A stretch of 64,000 nucleotides of DNA, taken from assembly GCA_038237645.1 (NCBI GenBank), contig JBBRYN010000003.1, positions 45,944 through 109,943 of the forward strand, in the 5' to 3' direction. The stretch is from QHCA01 sp038237645. GTDB taxonomy: Bacteria > Actinomycetota > Actinomycetes > Mycobacteriales > QHCA01. Within the stretch, counting starts at the first letter, position 1, and every line of letters starts with the position of its first letter. Below are positions 25,173-34,278 of the stretch, in pieces. The notes beneath the pieces were generated by a model. That model made no database searches, was not told the origin of the DNA, and saw only the letters and a program-made list of their open reading frames with translations. A program made the position numbers and the translations under genes.

Positions 25173-26645
25173 TCAGCGCACCCGGACGGCCGCAGTGTAG
25201 AGGTCGAGTTCGCGCAGCCGCCCGTCGGGGTTGCCCCCGGCGCTGTTGGAGTTGTCCGACCAGGCGGGCCGCAGCACGCCGCCGCCGAAGCTCAATCCCG
25301 CGTAGTCGCCGTAATCGAAGCCGGCGTTGAACCGCGCGGAAACGCGTGCGGCCTTGGTGCTCACGCGGACGTTCGGCGCGAACGTGCGTCCTCCGTCCCG
25401 GGAGACCGTGCAGTAGATCATCGCGTCGGTGTTGGCAACGCCGTCGGTGTCGGCGAGACCGCCCTTGCCGGCGTCGCCGCGGGCGTCGTACCAGCACGCT
25501 CCGACGTCACCGGTGGACTGGTCGACCGCGAGCTTCGGCAGGAACTGGCTGCGTTTGGTGTGATCGTCGTTGAGCCGGATGGAGCCGTGCCAGTGCAGGC
25601 CGTTGTCGTCGGACCACCGCAGCCAGATGTCGGTGTTGTTGCTCTCGTTGGGGCTCTCGCCGGTCCACATGGCGTAGAGCCGGCCGCGATGTTTTCCGGA
25701 GGTCTGGTCGTAGGCCAGCGCCGTCTCCGCGTCGATGCTGCGGTTGGGCTGGGCCGGGATGAAGTCGAAGGAGCCGACACCGGTGATCACGAACGGCCGC
25801 TCGGCCGCCACCTCCGCCGGGCCGAGCCCGTCCGGGTCGATCGCGGTGAAAACGGCGTTCGGGCCGTCGGTGACGTCGGTGTTCTGCTGGTACGTGACGA
25901 TCACGCCGCCGCTTGGGCTTACGGCCACGTCACCGTAGTCACCGGCGTTGTACGGCGGCGGCACGGTCTCCTGCCCGAAGCTGCCGACCTTGCCGCGCCC
26001 GGTGACCGGGGCCCCCGCGAGAGTGATGACACCATCCTGTGCGGTCCAGGTGAGCCACACCGCCCCCGCTCCTGTCGCGATCGTGGGTTGATCCGCGTTG
26101 GCGGGGATGGTCGTCAGTGGACGGATCGTGTCGCCCCCGTCGGTCGAGATGGCGACCGGGACGTCGCCGCGGCCGGCGAAGAGGTAGGTCAGGAACAGGT
26201 TGCCGTAGCGGTCGAAGGCGATGCTCTCGTCACAGCAGGCGAGGCCGAGCGGGCCACCGATGCCGATGACCCGGGTGTGCCATGTCGCACCGCCGTCGTG
26301 TGTGACGGAGATGGACAGGCCCGGGGCGGCCGCCGCCCGCGCGAGCCGCGCACTCGGCGTCGTTTGCTGATGTGGCCGGGCCGCGGCCGTGGCACCGCCC
26401 AGGAGATTGGTGGACATCATGACGACGTTGCGGGGATCCGCCGGGTTGACGGCCGCGGCGTCCTCCGCCTCGTTGCCCGGCAGCCGGGTCAGATCCGTGG
26501 CGGCACCGACGCCGGCCTGCACAGCGCCGACCGAGGCACCTGCGCCGCCGACCGATGCATCTGCCGCCGGAGCGCCCAGCAGCAGCGGGAGGGCCAGCAA
26601 AATGCTGGCCGATTTGGACAGGTGGCGGTAGGTCGGGTTAACCAC
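25173..26645 (-). CDS. secreted BNR/sialidase-like repeat protein
   Basis: A 490-residue protein with a signal peptide (basic RHLSKS, hydrophobic ILLALPLLLG, cleavage near AADA). Four Asp-box motifs are visible: THDGGATWH, STDGGDTIRP, SDDNGLHWH and SRDGGRTF, the signature of BNR propellers found in sialidases and other extracellular proteins. The sialidase arginine triad is not evident, so enzyme activity is uncertain. GTG 26645 has GAGG six bases upstream. It ends 54 bases before the MoxR start on the same strand, so read-through into that operon is possible. Confidence 0.8.
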   Translation of the reverse strand: MVNPTYRHLSKSASILLALPLLLGAPAADASVGGAGASVGAVQAGVGAATDLTRLPGNEAEDAAAVNPADPRNVVMMSTNLLGGATAAARPHQQTTPSARLARAAAAPGLSISVTHDGGATWHTRVIGIGGPLGLACCDESIAFDRYGNLFLTYLFAGRGDVPVAISTDGGDTIRPLTTIPANADQPTIATGAGAVWLTWTAQDGVITLAGAPVTGRGKVGSFGQETVPPPYNAGDYGDVAVSPSGGVIVTYQQNTDVTDGPNAVFTAIDPDGLGPAEVAAERPFVITGVGSFDFIPAQPNRSIDAETALAYDQTSGKHRGRLYAMWTGESPNESNNTDIWLRWSDDNGLHWHGSIRLNDDHTKRSQFLPKLAVDQSTGDVGACWYDARGDAGKGGLADTDGVANTDAMIYCTVSRDGGRTFAPNVRVSTKAARVSARFNAGFDYGDYAGLSFGGGVLRPAWSDNSNSAGGNPDGRLRELDLYTAAVRVR

Positions 26646-27054
26646 GTGACCTCGATTTGCCGGGGATTGCGGGCTAGCAGAGCCTACGCCCGCTCCACGA
26701 CAATCCGGCAGCAATGCGACAGTGAACCGCTCCCTGGGGTAGTGGCGTACATGCGCTACTGGTCGCAGCAGCGCACGTACCGGTGACTGCACCGCATCTG
26801 CACGAGGCGCCCTATGTGGGTCAGTCGTCGTCGTTGCCGCACTGCGCGCCCTCGACTCGCATCGGCGCCCCACTCGTCCCTCGCCTGCTTGCGGGCCGGC
26901 CCCACCTTCGTGATCATGCAACTCTGCACAGCGACACGCCGACACAGCCCACCAAACGTGCATGATCACCGGGGAGGATTGGCCGGCTTGCGGCCGGTAG
27001 GGGACGGCCGACGGCGGGTAGGGCCCCTCCCGTACTCGAGAAAGGGACCTGCCG
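26646..27054. other. 409-base divergent intergenic region with an inverted repeat
   Basis: It lies between the divergent BNR protein and YihY genes. It contains a perfect 11-bp inverted repeat, and AAGGGA about nine bases before the YihY start serves as the ribosome binding site. No protein-coding frame is supported. Confidence 0.6.
26910..26969 (+). repeat. 11-bp perfect inverted repeat
   Basis: GTGATCATGCA (26910-26920) is followed after 38 bases by its exact complement TGCATGATCAC (26959-26969). It lies 86 bases before the YihY start. It may be an operator, a stem in a transcript, or a member of a dispersed repeat family. Confidence 0.8.
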
Positions 27055-28083
27055 ATGACTCACACCACCAAGCGACGGCGGCGCGTCGACACCCCGCGCA
27101 CCGGCGACCCGCGCACCGGCGACATAGCCGGCGACCTTGCCGACGTCGCTGGTGCCGACGCGGAGCGACCGACGGAGATCCCGCCGCGCGGCTGGCTGCA
27201 GATCCTGCGGCGTTCGTGGCAGGAGAGCAAGGCCGACAACGTGCCGCTGCTCGCCGCCGGCGTCGCGTTCTTCGGCTTCCTGTCACTGTTCCCTGCTCTC
27301 ATCGCCACCCTGACTGTCTACGGCCTGGTGGTGAGCCCGGCCAAGGCTCGCCGGCAGGTCGACCAGTACGCCTCGGCCCTGCCGCCGGAGTCGCGCAAGG
27401 TGCTCTCCGATCAACTCACCTCGGTCGCGCAGGACAACCATCGGGCGCTCGGCTTCGGGCTGCTCGTCTCGGTGCTGCTCGCGTTGTGGAGTGCCTCCGG
27501 CGGCATGTCCAACCTGGTCAAGGCGATCAACATCGCCTACGACGAGGACGAGAAGCGCGGTTTCGTCAAGCAGCGGACGATTGCGCTGCTGCTGACCCTC
27601 GGTGCCGTTGTCTTCATGATCGTCACCCTGGGCCTGGTCGCGCTGCTGCCGGCCGTGCTGGGCCACCTCCCGCTCGGCGAGGTCGGCCGCCTGATCGTCC
27701 AGGTGGGTCGTTGGGTGGCCCTGGTGCTCGCAGTCATGGTTGCGCTGGCGGTGCTTTACCGGACGGCCCCCGACCGCGATGCCCCGCGCTTCCGGTGGGT
27801 GAGCCTGGGAGCCATGGCGGCCACCGTGCTCTGGGTGCTCGGCAGCGCCGGTTTCTCGTTCTACGTCAGCAATTTCGGCAAGTACAGCAAGACCTACGGT
27901 GCCATCGCGGGCGTTGCCGTACTTATGTTGTGGCTGTACCTGACGAGCTACCTCGTGCTGCTCGGTGCCGAGATCAACGCGGAGTCCGAGCAGCAGACGG
28001 TACGTGACACGACGAAGGGTGAGCCGCAGCCGCTGGGCGAGCGGGGGGCCGTCAAGGCCGACAGCGTGCCCGACTCCTCCTGA
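27055..28083 (+). CDS. YihY/BrkB-family membrane protein
   Basis: A 342-residue protein with a soluble N-terminal about 60 residues and six membrane spans. The family signatures are LLAAGVAFFGFLSLFPAL near 65-82, GFGLLVSVLLALWSASGGM near 140-158 and the last-span YLTSYLVLLGAEINAE near 295-310. These proteins are often called ribonuclease BN in old annotation, but this is a membrane family of uncertain function, possibly a transporter. The last 30 residues are polar. It ends 19 bases before the phosphoesterase gene. Confidence 0.88.
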   Translation: MTHTTKRRRRVDTPRTGDPRTGDIAGDLADVAGADAERPTEIPPRGWLQILRRSWQESKADNVPLLAAGVAFFGFLSLFPALIATLTVYGLVVSPAKARRQVDQYASALPPESRKVLSDQLTSVAQDNHRALGFGLLVSVLLALWSASGGMSNLVKAINIAYDEDEKRGFVKQRTIALLLTLGAVVFMIVTLGLVALLPAVLGHLPLGEVGRLIVQVGRWVALVLAVMVALAVLYRTAPDRDAPRFRWVSLGAMAATVLWVLGSAGFSFYVSNFGKYSKTYGAIAGVAVLMLWLYLTSYLVLLGAEINAESEQQTVRDTTKGEPQPLGERGAVKADSVPDSS

Positions 28084-28102
28084 GTCCGACAGAATCGTCG
28101 TC

Positions 28103-30694
28103 GTGCCGGATACGGACGGGGGCGGCTCGTCGGAGTGGGAGCAGACCCTGGCGCTGCTCGCCCGGCGTGAGCAACGCAAGTGGGACAGCTTTTCCTGGGT
28201 GGCGTTGCGCCCGTTGATCTCCTCGCTCAACGACCGGCTCAACCGGTACGCCCCGACGCTGGTCACCGATCTGCGCCGGGAGTGGCTGACCCGACAGGAC
28301 TGCGGCGACCGGCTGATCGTCGACCGGACCGGGTGCTCGTCCTTCATCGTGCTCGGCGACCCCGGTGAGCAGGACGCCTCCCAGTACGTCGTCGTGCCCG
28401 CCCTGCGGGAGCAAGCCGCCGGCGTGGACTTCATGGTCATCTGCAGCGACGTGATCTACCCCGCCGGGGACGTCAACGACTACGTCGACGGGTTCTACAT
28501 CCCGTACGGCGAGCTGCCCGGCCTGCCGATCCTCGCGCTGCCCGGCAACCATGACTGGTACGAGGGCCTCACCGGTTTCATGTGGCACTTCTGCGGCGCC
28601 GAACCGCTGCCGCCCAAGGCCTATCGGCCGGCCAGGGGCACGCCGCTGCGGGAGTGGCCGTCGCGGCTGCTGTGGCGCCGACCGGCCCGCCCGCAGTCAC
28701 GCTTGCACCTCGCCCGACGGCGGGCCGCTCGGGCGCCCGGCGGCGACTGGAGCCCGCTGCAACCCGGTCCGTACTACGCCGTCGAGACCGCCGAGGTGCT
28801 GCTGGTGTGCATCGACACCGGCATCGACGGACGGATCGACCGGCAGCAGGGGGAGTGGCTCCGCCGGGTCTCGGCCCATCCCAAGCCCAAGGTGCTGCTC
28901 ACCGGCAAGCCGCTGGTGGCCAACCGGGTGCGTCAGCCCTGCCTGATCACCGGTGGCCCGGTCACCGATCCGGCAGATGGATCGAGCCCAATGTTCCGGT
29001 CGGTCGCGGACATCGTCGAGCACCGGCCGCACCGGTACGTCGCGTGCATCGGCGGCGACAACCACAACTTCCAGCACTACCGGATCGGCCACCTCGAGCA
29101 CGTCGTCTCCGGCGGGGGCGGCGCCTACATGATGGCGACCCATCCGATCCCGGTGGCCGTGCAGGGTGCGACCGGCCCGCAGCCGGACGTGCCGCCGGCC
29201 AAGCGGTTGTTTCCCGGCGAGGCGGAGTCCCTGATGCACTTCGCCCGGTTGCTGCTGCCCCGGGTCTGGCGGCTGGTCCGCGCCCTGATCGCGGTGCTGG
29301 TCGGGTTGACCGCCGGCGTGGCCGCGTTGACGCCGAGTGCCGACGGCTCGCCGGTGCGGCAGGCCGCCGGGTGGGCGCCTTGGGCGCTCGCCGGTTGCGT
29401 CGGGCTGCGGGTGATCGTCGTCCCGGCCGGGTGGACGCACAGCCGCGCTTACCGGGCCGGCGTCGTCGGCGCCGCCCTCCTGACCGGGGTCACCATCGCC
29501 TACGTCACCTGGTGGCTGGACCACGACCACCTCGTTCGTCATGCCATGGCGTGGGTCGGCCTCACCGCGTGCGGCGGCGTGCTGGCCTGGCTGCTGCGAC
29601 TGACCGGGTGGTGGCGACCGCCCTCGGGCGGGTTCCACCTCGTCGACCGGCGCGAGACCTCCGTCTGGTTGCCGGTGCTGGCGGTCGGTTTCGCCGTTTT
29701 CCCGATCGTCGTCTGGGTGGTGCTCCGGGACTGGTGGCTGACCGGCGCGGCGGCCGTCACCACGGTGGCCGCGTTCGCCGGCTGGCGGGCGCGCTGGCAG
29801 CGCCGGCTACCGGGCCCCCCTCGGCCGCGGTCGGCCTGGCGGGCCTGGGCCCCGGCGGTCGCCTACCTGGTACAGACGCTCGACGGAGTGGTGGTGCTCG
29901 ACCGGCTCGTCGTGCCCGACGTGCCGCAGGTGGTGCTGGGTATCGCTGCCGGGCTGGCGGCCATCGCGGTGGTCACGGGTGCCGCAATCGTGCTGTTGTG
30001 CGCGCTGCTGCCCCTGGGCATGGCCAGGGCCGGGCTGGTATTGCCGTTGATCGGTGCCGGTCTCTGGGCGGTGTCGGCCGGCTGTGGCGGCGACACCCCG
30101 GTGCGGCGGACGGCGATCGCCACCGTGATCGTCCTGTTCGGACCGATTGCCGCGGTCTTCCTCGTCGACTCGCTGCGGCGCCGGCTCGGGCGGCCGTACA
30201 AGTACGTCGCCGTCGCTGCTGCCGTGGGCCTGTACGTGCTGCTGCTCGGCATCGGTGCCTTCGACGGCTGGCTGCCGCGGACCGCCGCCACGGCGGGTCT
30301 GGTCGTGGCCATGGGCACGACCACGATCGTGACCCTGCACCTGGTCTTCCTCGGCGCGTTCTCGCTCATCTGGGACCCAGACGCCCACCGGTTGCGGCGG
30401 CAATTCAGCCAGGCCGAGGCGGCGCAGGTGATCCGGTGGCGCAGCGGTGGCAGCCGGCCACCCTCCCGGCAGGTGCGCCGTCGGGCCAACATCGCCTTCC
30501 CGGGCGCCGACCAGCCGCACGGTCCGATCCAGTCGGCGGTGTCAGAGATCTTCGACTCCGACCGCCCGCCGTTCGTGAAGAACTTCCTGGTGGTGACGAC
30601 GGCGCCGGGCCTCCTCACGATCACGGCCCACGTCGTCACGGGGACCGGCGACGCGCCGGCGCCCTACGAGATCTTTGTCGAGTTGCCTGCCTGA
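28103..30694 (+). CDS. calcineurin-like metallophosphoesterase fused to a multi-span membrane domain
   Basis: An 863-residue protein. Residues about 85-360 hold a metallophosphoesterase: FIVLGDPGEQD (normally GDxH), VICSDVIYPAGDVND, the clear LALPGNHDWYEG, and IGGDNHNFQHY replacing the usual GHxH. A long Arg-rich insert lies at about 170-215. Residues about 385-755 form roughly ten membrane helices and the last about 100 residues are soluble. The first metal motif departs from consensus, so activity needs proof. GTG 28103 is the start. It is co-directional with the YihY gene and probably in the same transcript. Confidence 0.75.
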   Translation: MPDTDGGGSSEWEQTLALLARREQRKWDSFSWVALRPLISSLNDRLNRYAPTLVTDLRREWLTRQDCGDRLIVDRTGCSSFIVLGDPGEQDASQYVVVPALREQAAGVDFMVICSDVIYPAGDVNDYVDGFYIPYGELPGLPILALPGNHDWYEGLTGFMWHFCGAEPLPPKAYRPARGTPLREWPSRLLWRRPARPQSRLHLARRRAARAPGGDWSPLQPGPYYAVETAEVLLVCIDTGIDGRIDRQQGEWLRRVSAHPKPKVLLTGKPLVANRVRQPCLITGGPVTDPADGSSPMFRSVADIVEHRPHRYVACIGGDNHNFQHYRIGHLEHVVSGGGGAYMMATHPIPVAVQGATGPQPDVPPAKRLFPGEAESLMHFARLLLPRVWRLVRALIAVLVGLTAGVAALTPSADGSPVRQAAGWAPWALAGCVGLRVIVVPAGWTHSRAYRAGVVGAALLTGVTIAYVTWWLDHDHLVRHAMAWVGLTACGGVLAWLLRLTGWWRPPSGGFHLVDRRETSVWLPVLAVGFAVFPIVVWVVLRDWWLTGAAAVTTVAAFAGWRARWQRRLPGPPRPRSAWRAWAPAVAYLVQTLDGVVVLDRLVVPDVPQVVLGIAAGLAAIAVVTGAAIVLLCALLPLGMARAGLVLPLIGAGLWAVSAGCGGDTPVRRTAIATVIVLFGPIAAVFLVDSLRRRLGRPYKYVAVAAAVGLYVLLLGIGAFDGWLPRTAATAGLVVAMGTTTIVTLHLVFLGAFSLIWDPDAHRLRRQFSQAEAAQVIRWRSGGSRPPSRQVRRRANIAFPGADQPHGPIQSAVSEIFDSDRPPFVKNFLVVTTAPGLLTITAHVVTGTGDAPAPYEIFVELPA

Positions 30695-30749
30695 CCGCCT
30701 GCCGGCGCGCACACTGAGAGTGACGGCACCGACCCACGGAGGTCACATG

Positions 30750-31439
30750 ATGCGTCGCCCCCTGCCCTGCGGCCTCGCGGTCGTGGCGACCGCCACCGTC
30801 GCCCTGGTTGCCACTCTGGCCCTGGCCGCCACCCTGGTGCTGGTCGCCACGCCCGCCGAGGCCGCCGACCCGGTGCAGATGATCACGGTCAAGGCCCGGT
30901 CGAGCACGTCGACCACCGCCGTCCTCGAGGCCTGGCAGCGGCCGGTGACCGGTGGGGCCTACACCCGGATGCACGCCCCGATCTTCGCGCGGGTCGGGGC
31001 GCAGGGCGTGGGTCAGGCCCGCGAGGGCCGCGCGGTGACACCGGTCGGCCGCTTCGGGCTCACCGAGGCCTACGGCCGGCCGGCCAACCCCGGAACGACC
31101 GTGCCGTACAAGGTGCTGGACTGGTACGACTGGTGGGTCGGCGATTCCAGTTCGCGCCTCTACAACCAGCACTACCGCTGCGGCGGCACGATCCACTGCC
31201 CGTTCGACCCACGGCAGAGCGAGCGGTTGATGGCCTACGTCCCCTCGTACAACTACCTGGTGGTGATCAACTACAACCGCTGGCCGTCCGTGCCATACGC
31301 CGGCTCGGCGTTCTTCCTCCACGTCGAGAACGGCCAGGCGACGGGCGGCTGCGTGTCCGTCTCGCAGACCGACATGATCTGGCTGCTGCGCTGGATGAAG
31401 AAGGCGTATTACCCCATCATCCAGATCTCCGTCGGCTGA
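30750..31439 (+). CDS. secreted L,D-transpeptidase-like (YkuD fold) protein
   Basis: A 229-residue protein with a long signal peptide (hydrophobic stretch about 8-35, AEAA cleavage). The C-terminal FFLHVENGQATGGCVSVSQ matches the HxxxxxxxxGC catalytic segment of YkuD-type L,D-transpeptidases with the cysteine nucleophile. VGRFGLTEAYGR near 95-106 matches the earlier TPxGxF strand. It probably crosslinks or trims peptidoglycan outside the membrane. ATG 30750 is chosen because GGAGG lies seven bases upstream; ATG 30747 immediately before it is too close. Its end overlaps the convergent gene by 23 bases. Confidence 0.8.
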   Translation: MRRPLPCGLAVVATATVALVATLALAATLVLVATPAEAADPVQMITVKARSSTSTTAVLEAWQRPVTGGAYTRMHAPIFARVGAQGVGQAREGRAVTPVGRFGLTEAYGRPANPGTTVPYKVLDWYDWWVGDSSSRLYNQHYRCGGTIHCPFDPRQSERLMAYVPSYNYLVVINYNRWPSVPYAGSAFFLHVENGQATGGCVSVSQTDMIWLLRWMKKAYYPIIQISVG

Positions 31440-32181
31440 GCGTCGGATACAGCGGTTCGGGATACCCGTCGGCCAGGCCTGCATCCAGGTAGCGGGTGAC
31501 ATCCGGCGGCAGATCCTGCGGAATGCAACCGCGGCGCTTCGCCATTGCCGCCGCTGCGCACACCGGCGCGTCGAAGTCCGGGTAGCTGTGGGGGTGGAAG
31601 TTGATCCAGTCCCCTTCGTCTTCCTCCCACCACCATTCGACGATCTCGCGCAGCGCCGTGCCGGTACGTGCGTTGTCGCCGGCCGCCACGGCGCTGATCA
31701 GGTGGAACCATCCCTGGTCGAGATCATCGCCATCGGCCGGCACCTCGAGTGGTGCCGCACCGGTGAGCAGTTGCCACAGTTGGGCCGGCGCGTACGACCG
31801 TCCCGACGGCAGCGATCGCATCCGGTCGAGGAGATCCCACTCTCCGGCCACAGCGGCGTAGGTCGCGGCGTCGGCAAACCGGGATTGCAACGCGAGTCCC
31901 GCTGCCGTCAGTGCCGCCCAGTGGCGCCATTGCGGGTGTGGAGCGCCCGCGACGTAGAGATACGACGTCAGTTCGAGCGCCCTCTCAGCGGGATCTGGGG
32001 CGGGCTCGATCGCGTCGCCGAGCCGGCAGATGCGTGCGAGCACCGAGTCGAAGCACTCCTCGACCCTGCTCCGGGTGGCGACCAGCCGGTAGGGGCCGGT
32101 CGGAGTCCGAACCGCTCCGGCCTCGTCGACCAGCCGGGCGACGTACGTCGGCACGGTGAGCGGCACCGGGTGAACCTGCAC
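31417..32181 (-). CDS. uncharacterised soluble protein
   Basis: A 254-residue protein I do not recognise. It is mostly helical, with tryptophan-rich segments (WRHWAALTAAGLALQ near 110, EIVEWWWEEDEGDWINFHP near 198-216) and no membrane span or signal. The layout somewhat recalls bacterial immunity-type proteins, but I cannot name a family. GTG 32181 is chosen to avoid overlapping the divergent aldo/keto reductase; the frame is open to 32280. Confidence 0.6.
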   Translation of the reverse strand: MQVHPVPLTVPTYVARLVDEAGAVRTPTGPYRLVATRSRVEECFDSVLARICRLGDAIEPAPDPAERALELTSYLYVAGAPHPQWRHWAALTAAGLALQSRFADAATYAAVAGEWDLLDRMRSLPSGRSYAPAQLWQLLTGAAPLEVPADGDDLDQGWFHLISAVAAGDNARTGTALREIVEWWWEEDEGDWINFHPHSYPDFDAPVCAAAAMAKRRGCIPQDLPPDVTRYLDAGLADGYPEPLYPTLSRRRSG

Positions 32182-32200
32182 CCCAGTAGCATCGCAACAC

Positions 32201-33004
32201 GTGACGGGCGCCGGGACACCGCAGCAGTTGACCGTAGGGCTGGCCGGCGGGAGCCGACTGCCCTTGCTCGGCTTCGGCACATGGCAGGTCCGCGGCGCGC
32301 AGGCCGCCCGCGCGGTCGGCTGGGCCCTGGAGGCCGGTTACCGCCACCTCGACACGGCGACGATCTACCGCAACGAGGCCGAGGTAGGCACCGCCATGGC
32401 CGACAGCGGCGTGCCCCGCGAGCAGACCTTCGTGACCACGAAGGTCCCGCCCGACCGAGGCGGCGCCGAGACCTCCACACTGCGCGCGAGCCTCGACGCA
32501 CTGCGCACCGATCACGTCGACCTGTGGTTGATCCACTGGCCGCCGGATCGCGGAGTCGCCGCGGACATGTGGCGCGAGCTGATCAAAGCACGGGAGGCGG
32601 GGTCGGCGAGGGCGATCGGCGTGAGCAACTACTCCCTCGATCAGTTGGACCGCTTGCACCAGGAGACTTCGGCCATGCCGGAGGTCAACCAGATCGAGTG
32701 GAGCCCCTTCCTGTACGACGGGGCCGTCGCCGAGGGTCATCACGAACGCGGGGTCGTGCTCGCGGGCTACAGCCCGTTCCGCGCGAGCAGGCTCGACAAT
32801 CCCGAGTTGGTCGCCATCGCCGCCCGGCACGGCAGGGAGCCGGCCCAGGTGATCCTGCGCTGGCACCTGCAGCACGAGTTCGTGGTCATCCCGAAGTCGG
32901 CACGCAAGGAGCGCATCGCGGCCAATGCCGATCTAGGCGACTTCGCGCTGACGGAGGAGGAGATGCGCGTCCTGGACGGGCTGGGCAGCCGTCCATCGGG
33001 GTAG
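32201..33004 (+). CDS. aldo/keto reductase
   Basis: A 267-residue AKR with a (beta/alpha)8 barrel. The catalytic tetrad is visible: Asp and Tyr in HLDTATIYRNE, Lys in VTTKVPPDRG and His in LWLIHWPPD. IGVSNYS and the C-terminal VIPKSARKERI match the NADPH-binding signatures. It reduces aldehydes or ketones to alcohols in the cytoplasm. The gene is short for the family (usually 270-330). The start is GTG. It is divergent from the unknown gene on the left and convergent with the sugar transporter on the right. Confidence 0.9.
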   Translation: MTGAGTPQQLTVGLAGGSRLPLLGFGTWQVRGAQAARAVGWALEAGYRHLDTATIYRNEAEVGTAMADSGVPREQTFVTTKVPPDRGGAETSTLRASLDALRTDHVDLWLIHWPPDRGVAADMWRELIKAREAGSARAIGVSNYSLDQLDRLHQETSAMPEVNQIEWSPFLYDGAVAEGHHERGVVLAGYSPFRASRLDNPELVAIAARHGREPAQVILRWHLQHEFVVIPKSARKERIAANADLGDFALTEEEMRVLDGLGSRPSG

Positions 33005-33021
33005 GTGCCCCGACTGCCGGC

Positions 33022-34278
33022 TCAGCCTCGCCCGGTGGATGCGGCTCGCCGGCGGGAGAGCGCGTCGACGCTGGCCGCGACGAGCAGCACCGCGCCGGTG
33101 ACGATGTAGACGATGCTCGACGGCTGGTTGAGCAGGCCCATGCCGTTGATGATCACCGCGATCACCAGCCCGCCCAGGATCGCGTCGAGCACCCGGCCCT
33201 TGCCGCCGAAGAGGCTGGTGCCACCGATGACGGCTGCCCCCACGGAGTAGAGCAGCGTGTCGGCGCCGCCGGTCGTCGGGGAGATCGAGTTGTCCCGGCT
33301 GGCCAGCAGGATGCCGGCCACCGCCGCCAAGGTCGAGCAGATGACGAAGCAGGCGAGCTTCACTCTGCGTACGTTGATGCCCGCCCGCCGGGCGGCCTCG
33401 GTGTTGCCCCCGACGGCATAGATGTGCCGGCCGAACGCCGTCCGGCCCAGCAGCAGGGTGAGGCCGACCAGCAGCACCAGCAGGAGCGCCACGACCTCCG
33501 GCACGCCCCGGATCGACGTGACGGTGGGGTTGGGGCTGCGCTCGATGCTCAGATAGAGGGTTACCAGCCCGAGCAACACCGCCAGCACCAGGACCTTCGC
33601 GCCGAGGACCAACGGGCCTTGGGTCGGCAGACCACTGGCCTTCCGGGCGGTGAGCCGCCGGGCGGAGACCAGGGCGTAGCTGGCGACCACCGCCAGGTAC
33701 ATGACCCACCCGAGCCAGACCGGCAGGTTGTCGTTGTTGATCGCCAGCAGCGCAGAGTCGTGGATCGGGATGGTGCCGCCCTCGCCGATCGACTTCAGCA
33801 TGACGCCCTGCAGGCCCAGGAACGCCGCCAGCGTGACGACGAACGACGGGATGCCGAGGCGGGCGACCAGCAGCCCGATGCACGTGCCGACCACCGCACC
33901 GGTGAGCAGGCAGGCGATCACCGACACTTCCCACGGCCAACCGTGCCGGGTCAGCACGATGCCCATGACCGCGGCTGCCGTCCCTGCCGTGTAACCCGCG
34001 GAGAGATCGATCTCGCCGAGCAGCAGGACGAACACCAGCCCCATCGCGATCACGATGACGGCGGCACCCTGATGGATCAGGTTGGCGAAGTTGAAGGCGT
34101 TGGTGAAGCTTGTGGGGCGCAGAATGGAGAACACCACCACGAGCACGACGAGCCCAAGTGCCGCGGGCAGCGAGCCCACGTCGCCGCCTCGCACCCGGGA
34201 GACGTACTCCCCGACGGCGTCTGCCAGGCCGCTCTGCTGGACCGGGGTGCTCGGCGGCTCCGTGCTGACCGCGCTCAC
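33022..34278 (-). CDS. sugar ABC transporter permease (XylH-like)
   Basis: A 418-residue permease of the ribose/xylose class with about ten membrane spans. The family signature VLLLGEIDLSAGYTAGTAAAV (Glu-Ile-Asp-Leu-Ser) is near 100-120, and the cytoplasmic coupling loop FGRHIYAVGGNTEAARRAGI near 285-305 contacts the ATPase. The GTG start overlaps the ATPase stop (GTGA). Together with the neighbouring binding protein and xylA the likely substrate is xylose. The upstream frame stays open far into the transporter genes, but that extension is a shadow frame. Confidence 0.9.
   Translation of the reverse strand: MSAVSTEPPSTPVQQSGLADAVGEYVSRVRGGDVGSLPAALGLVVLVVVFSILRPTSFTNAFNFANLIHQGAAVIVIAMGLVFVLLLGEIDLSAGYTAGTAAAVMGIVLTRHGWPWEVSVIACLLTGAVVGTCIGLLVARLGIPSFVVTLAAFLGLQGVMLKSIGEGGTIPIHDSALLAINNDNLPVWLGWVMYLAVVASYALVSARRLTARKASGLPTQGPLVLGAKVLVLAVLLGLVTLYLSIERSPNPTVTSIRGVPEVVALLLVLLVGLTLLLGRTAFGRHIYAVGGNTEAARRAGINVRRVKLACFVICSTLAAVAGILLASRDNSISPTTGGADTLLYSVGAAVIGGTSLFGGKGRVLDAILGGLVIAVIINGMGLLNQPSSIVYIVTGAVLLVAASVDALSRRRAASTGRG

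Noticed and set aside
24510..26786. A 758-codon plus-strand frame opposite the MoxR and BNR genes
   Set aside because: Composition is Val/Gly/Ala/Arg-biased without motifs, and the minus strand carries well-defined proteins.
28582..30717. A 711-codon plus-strand frame inside the phosphoesterase gene
   Set aside because: Arg/Ala/Gly-rich shadow in another frame of a gene with clear GNHD motif and membrane helices.
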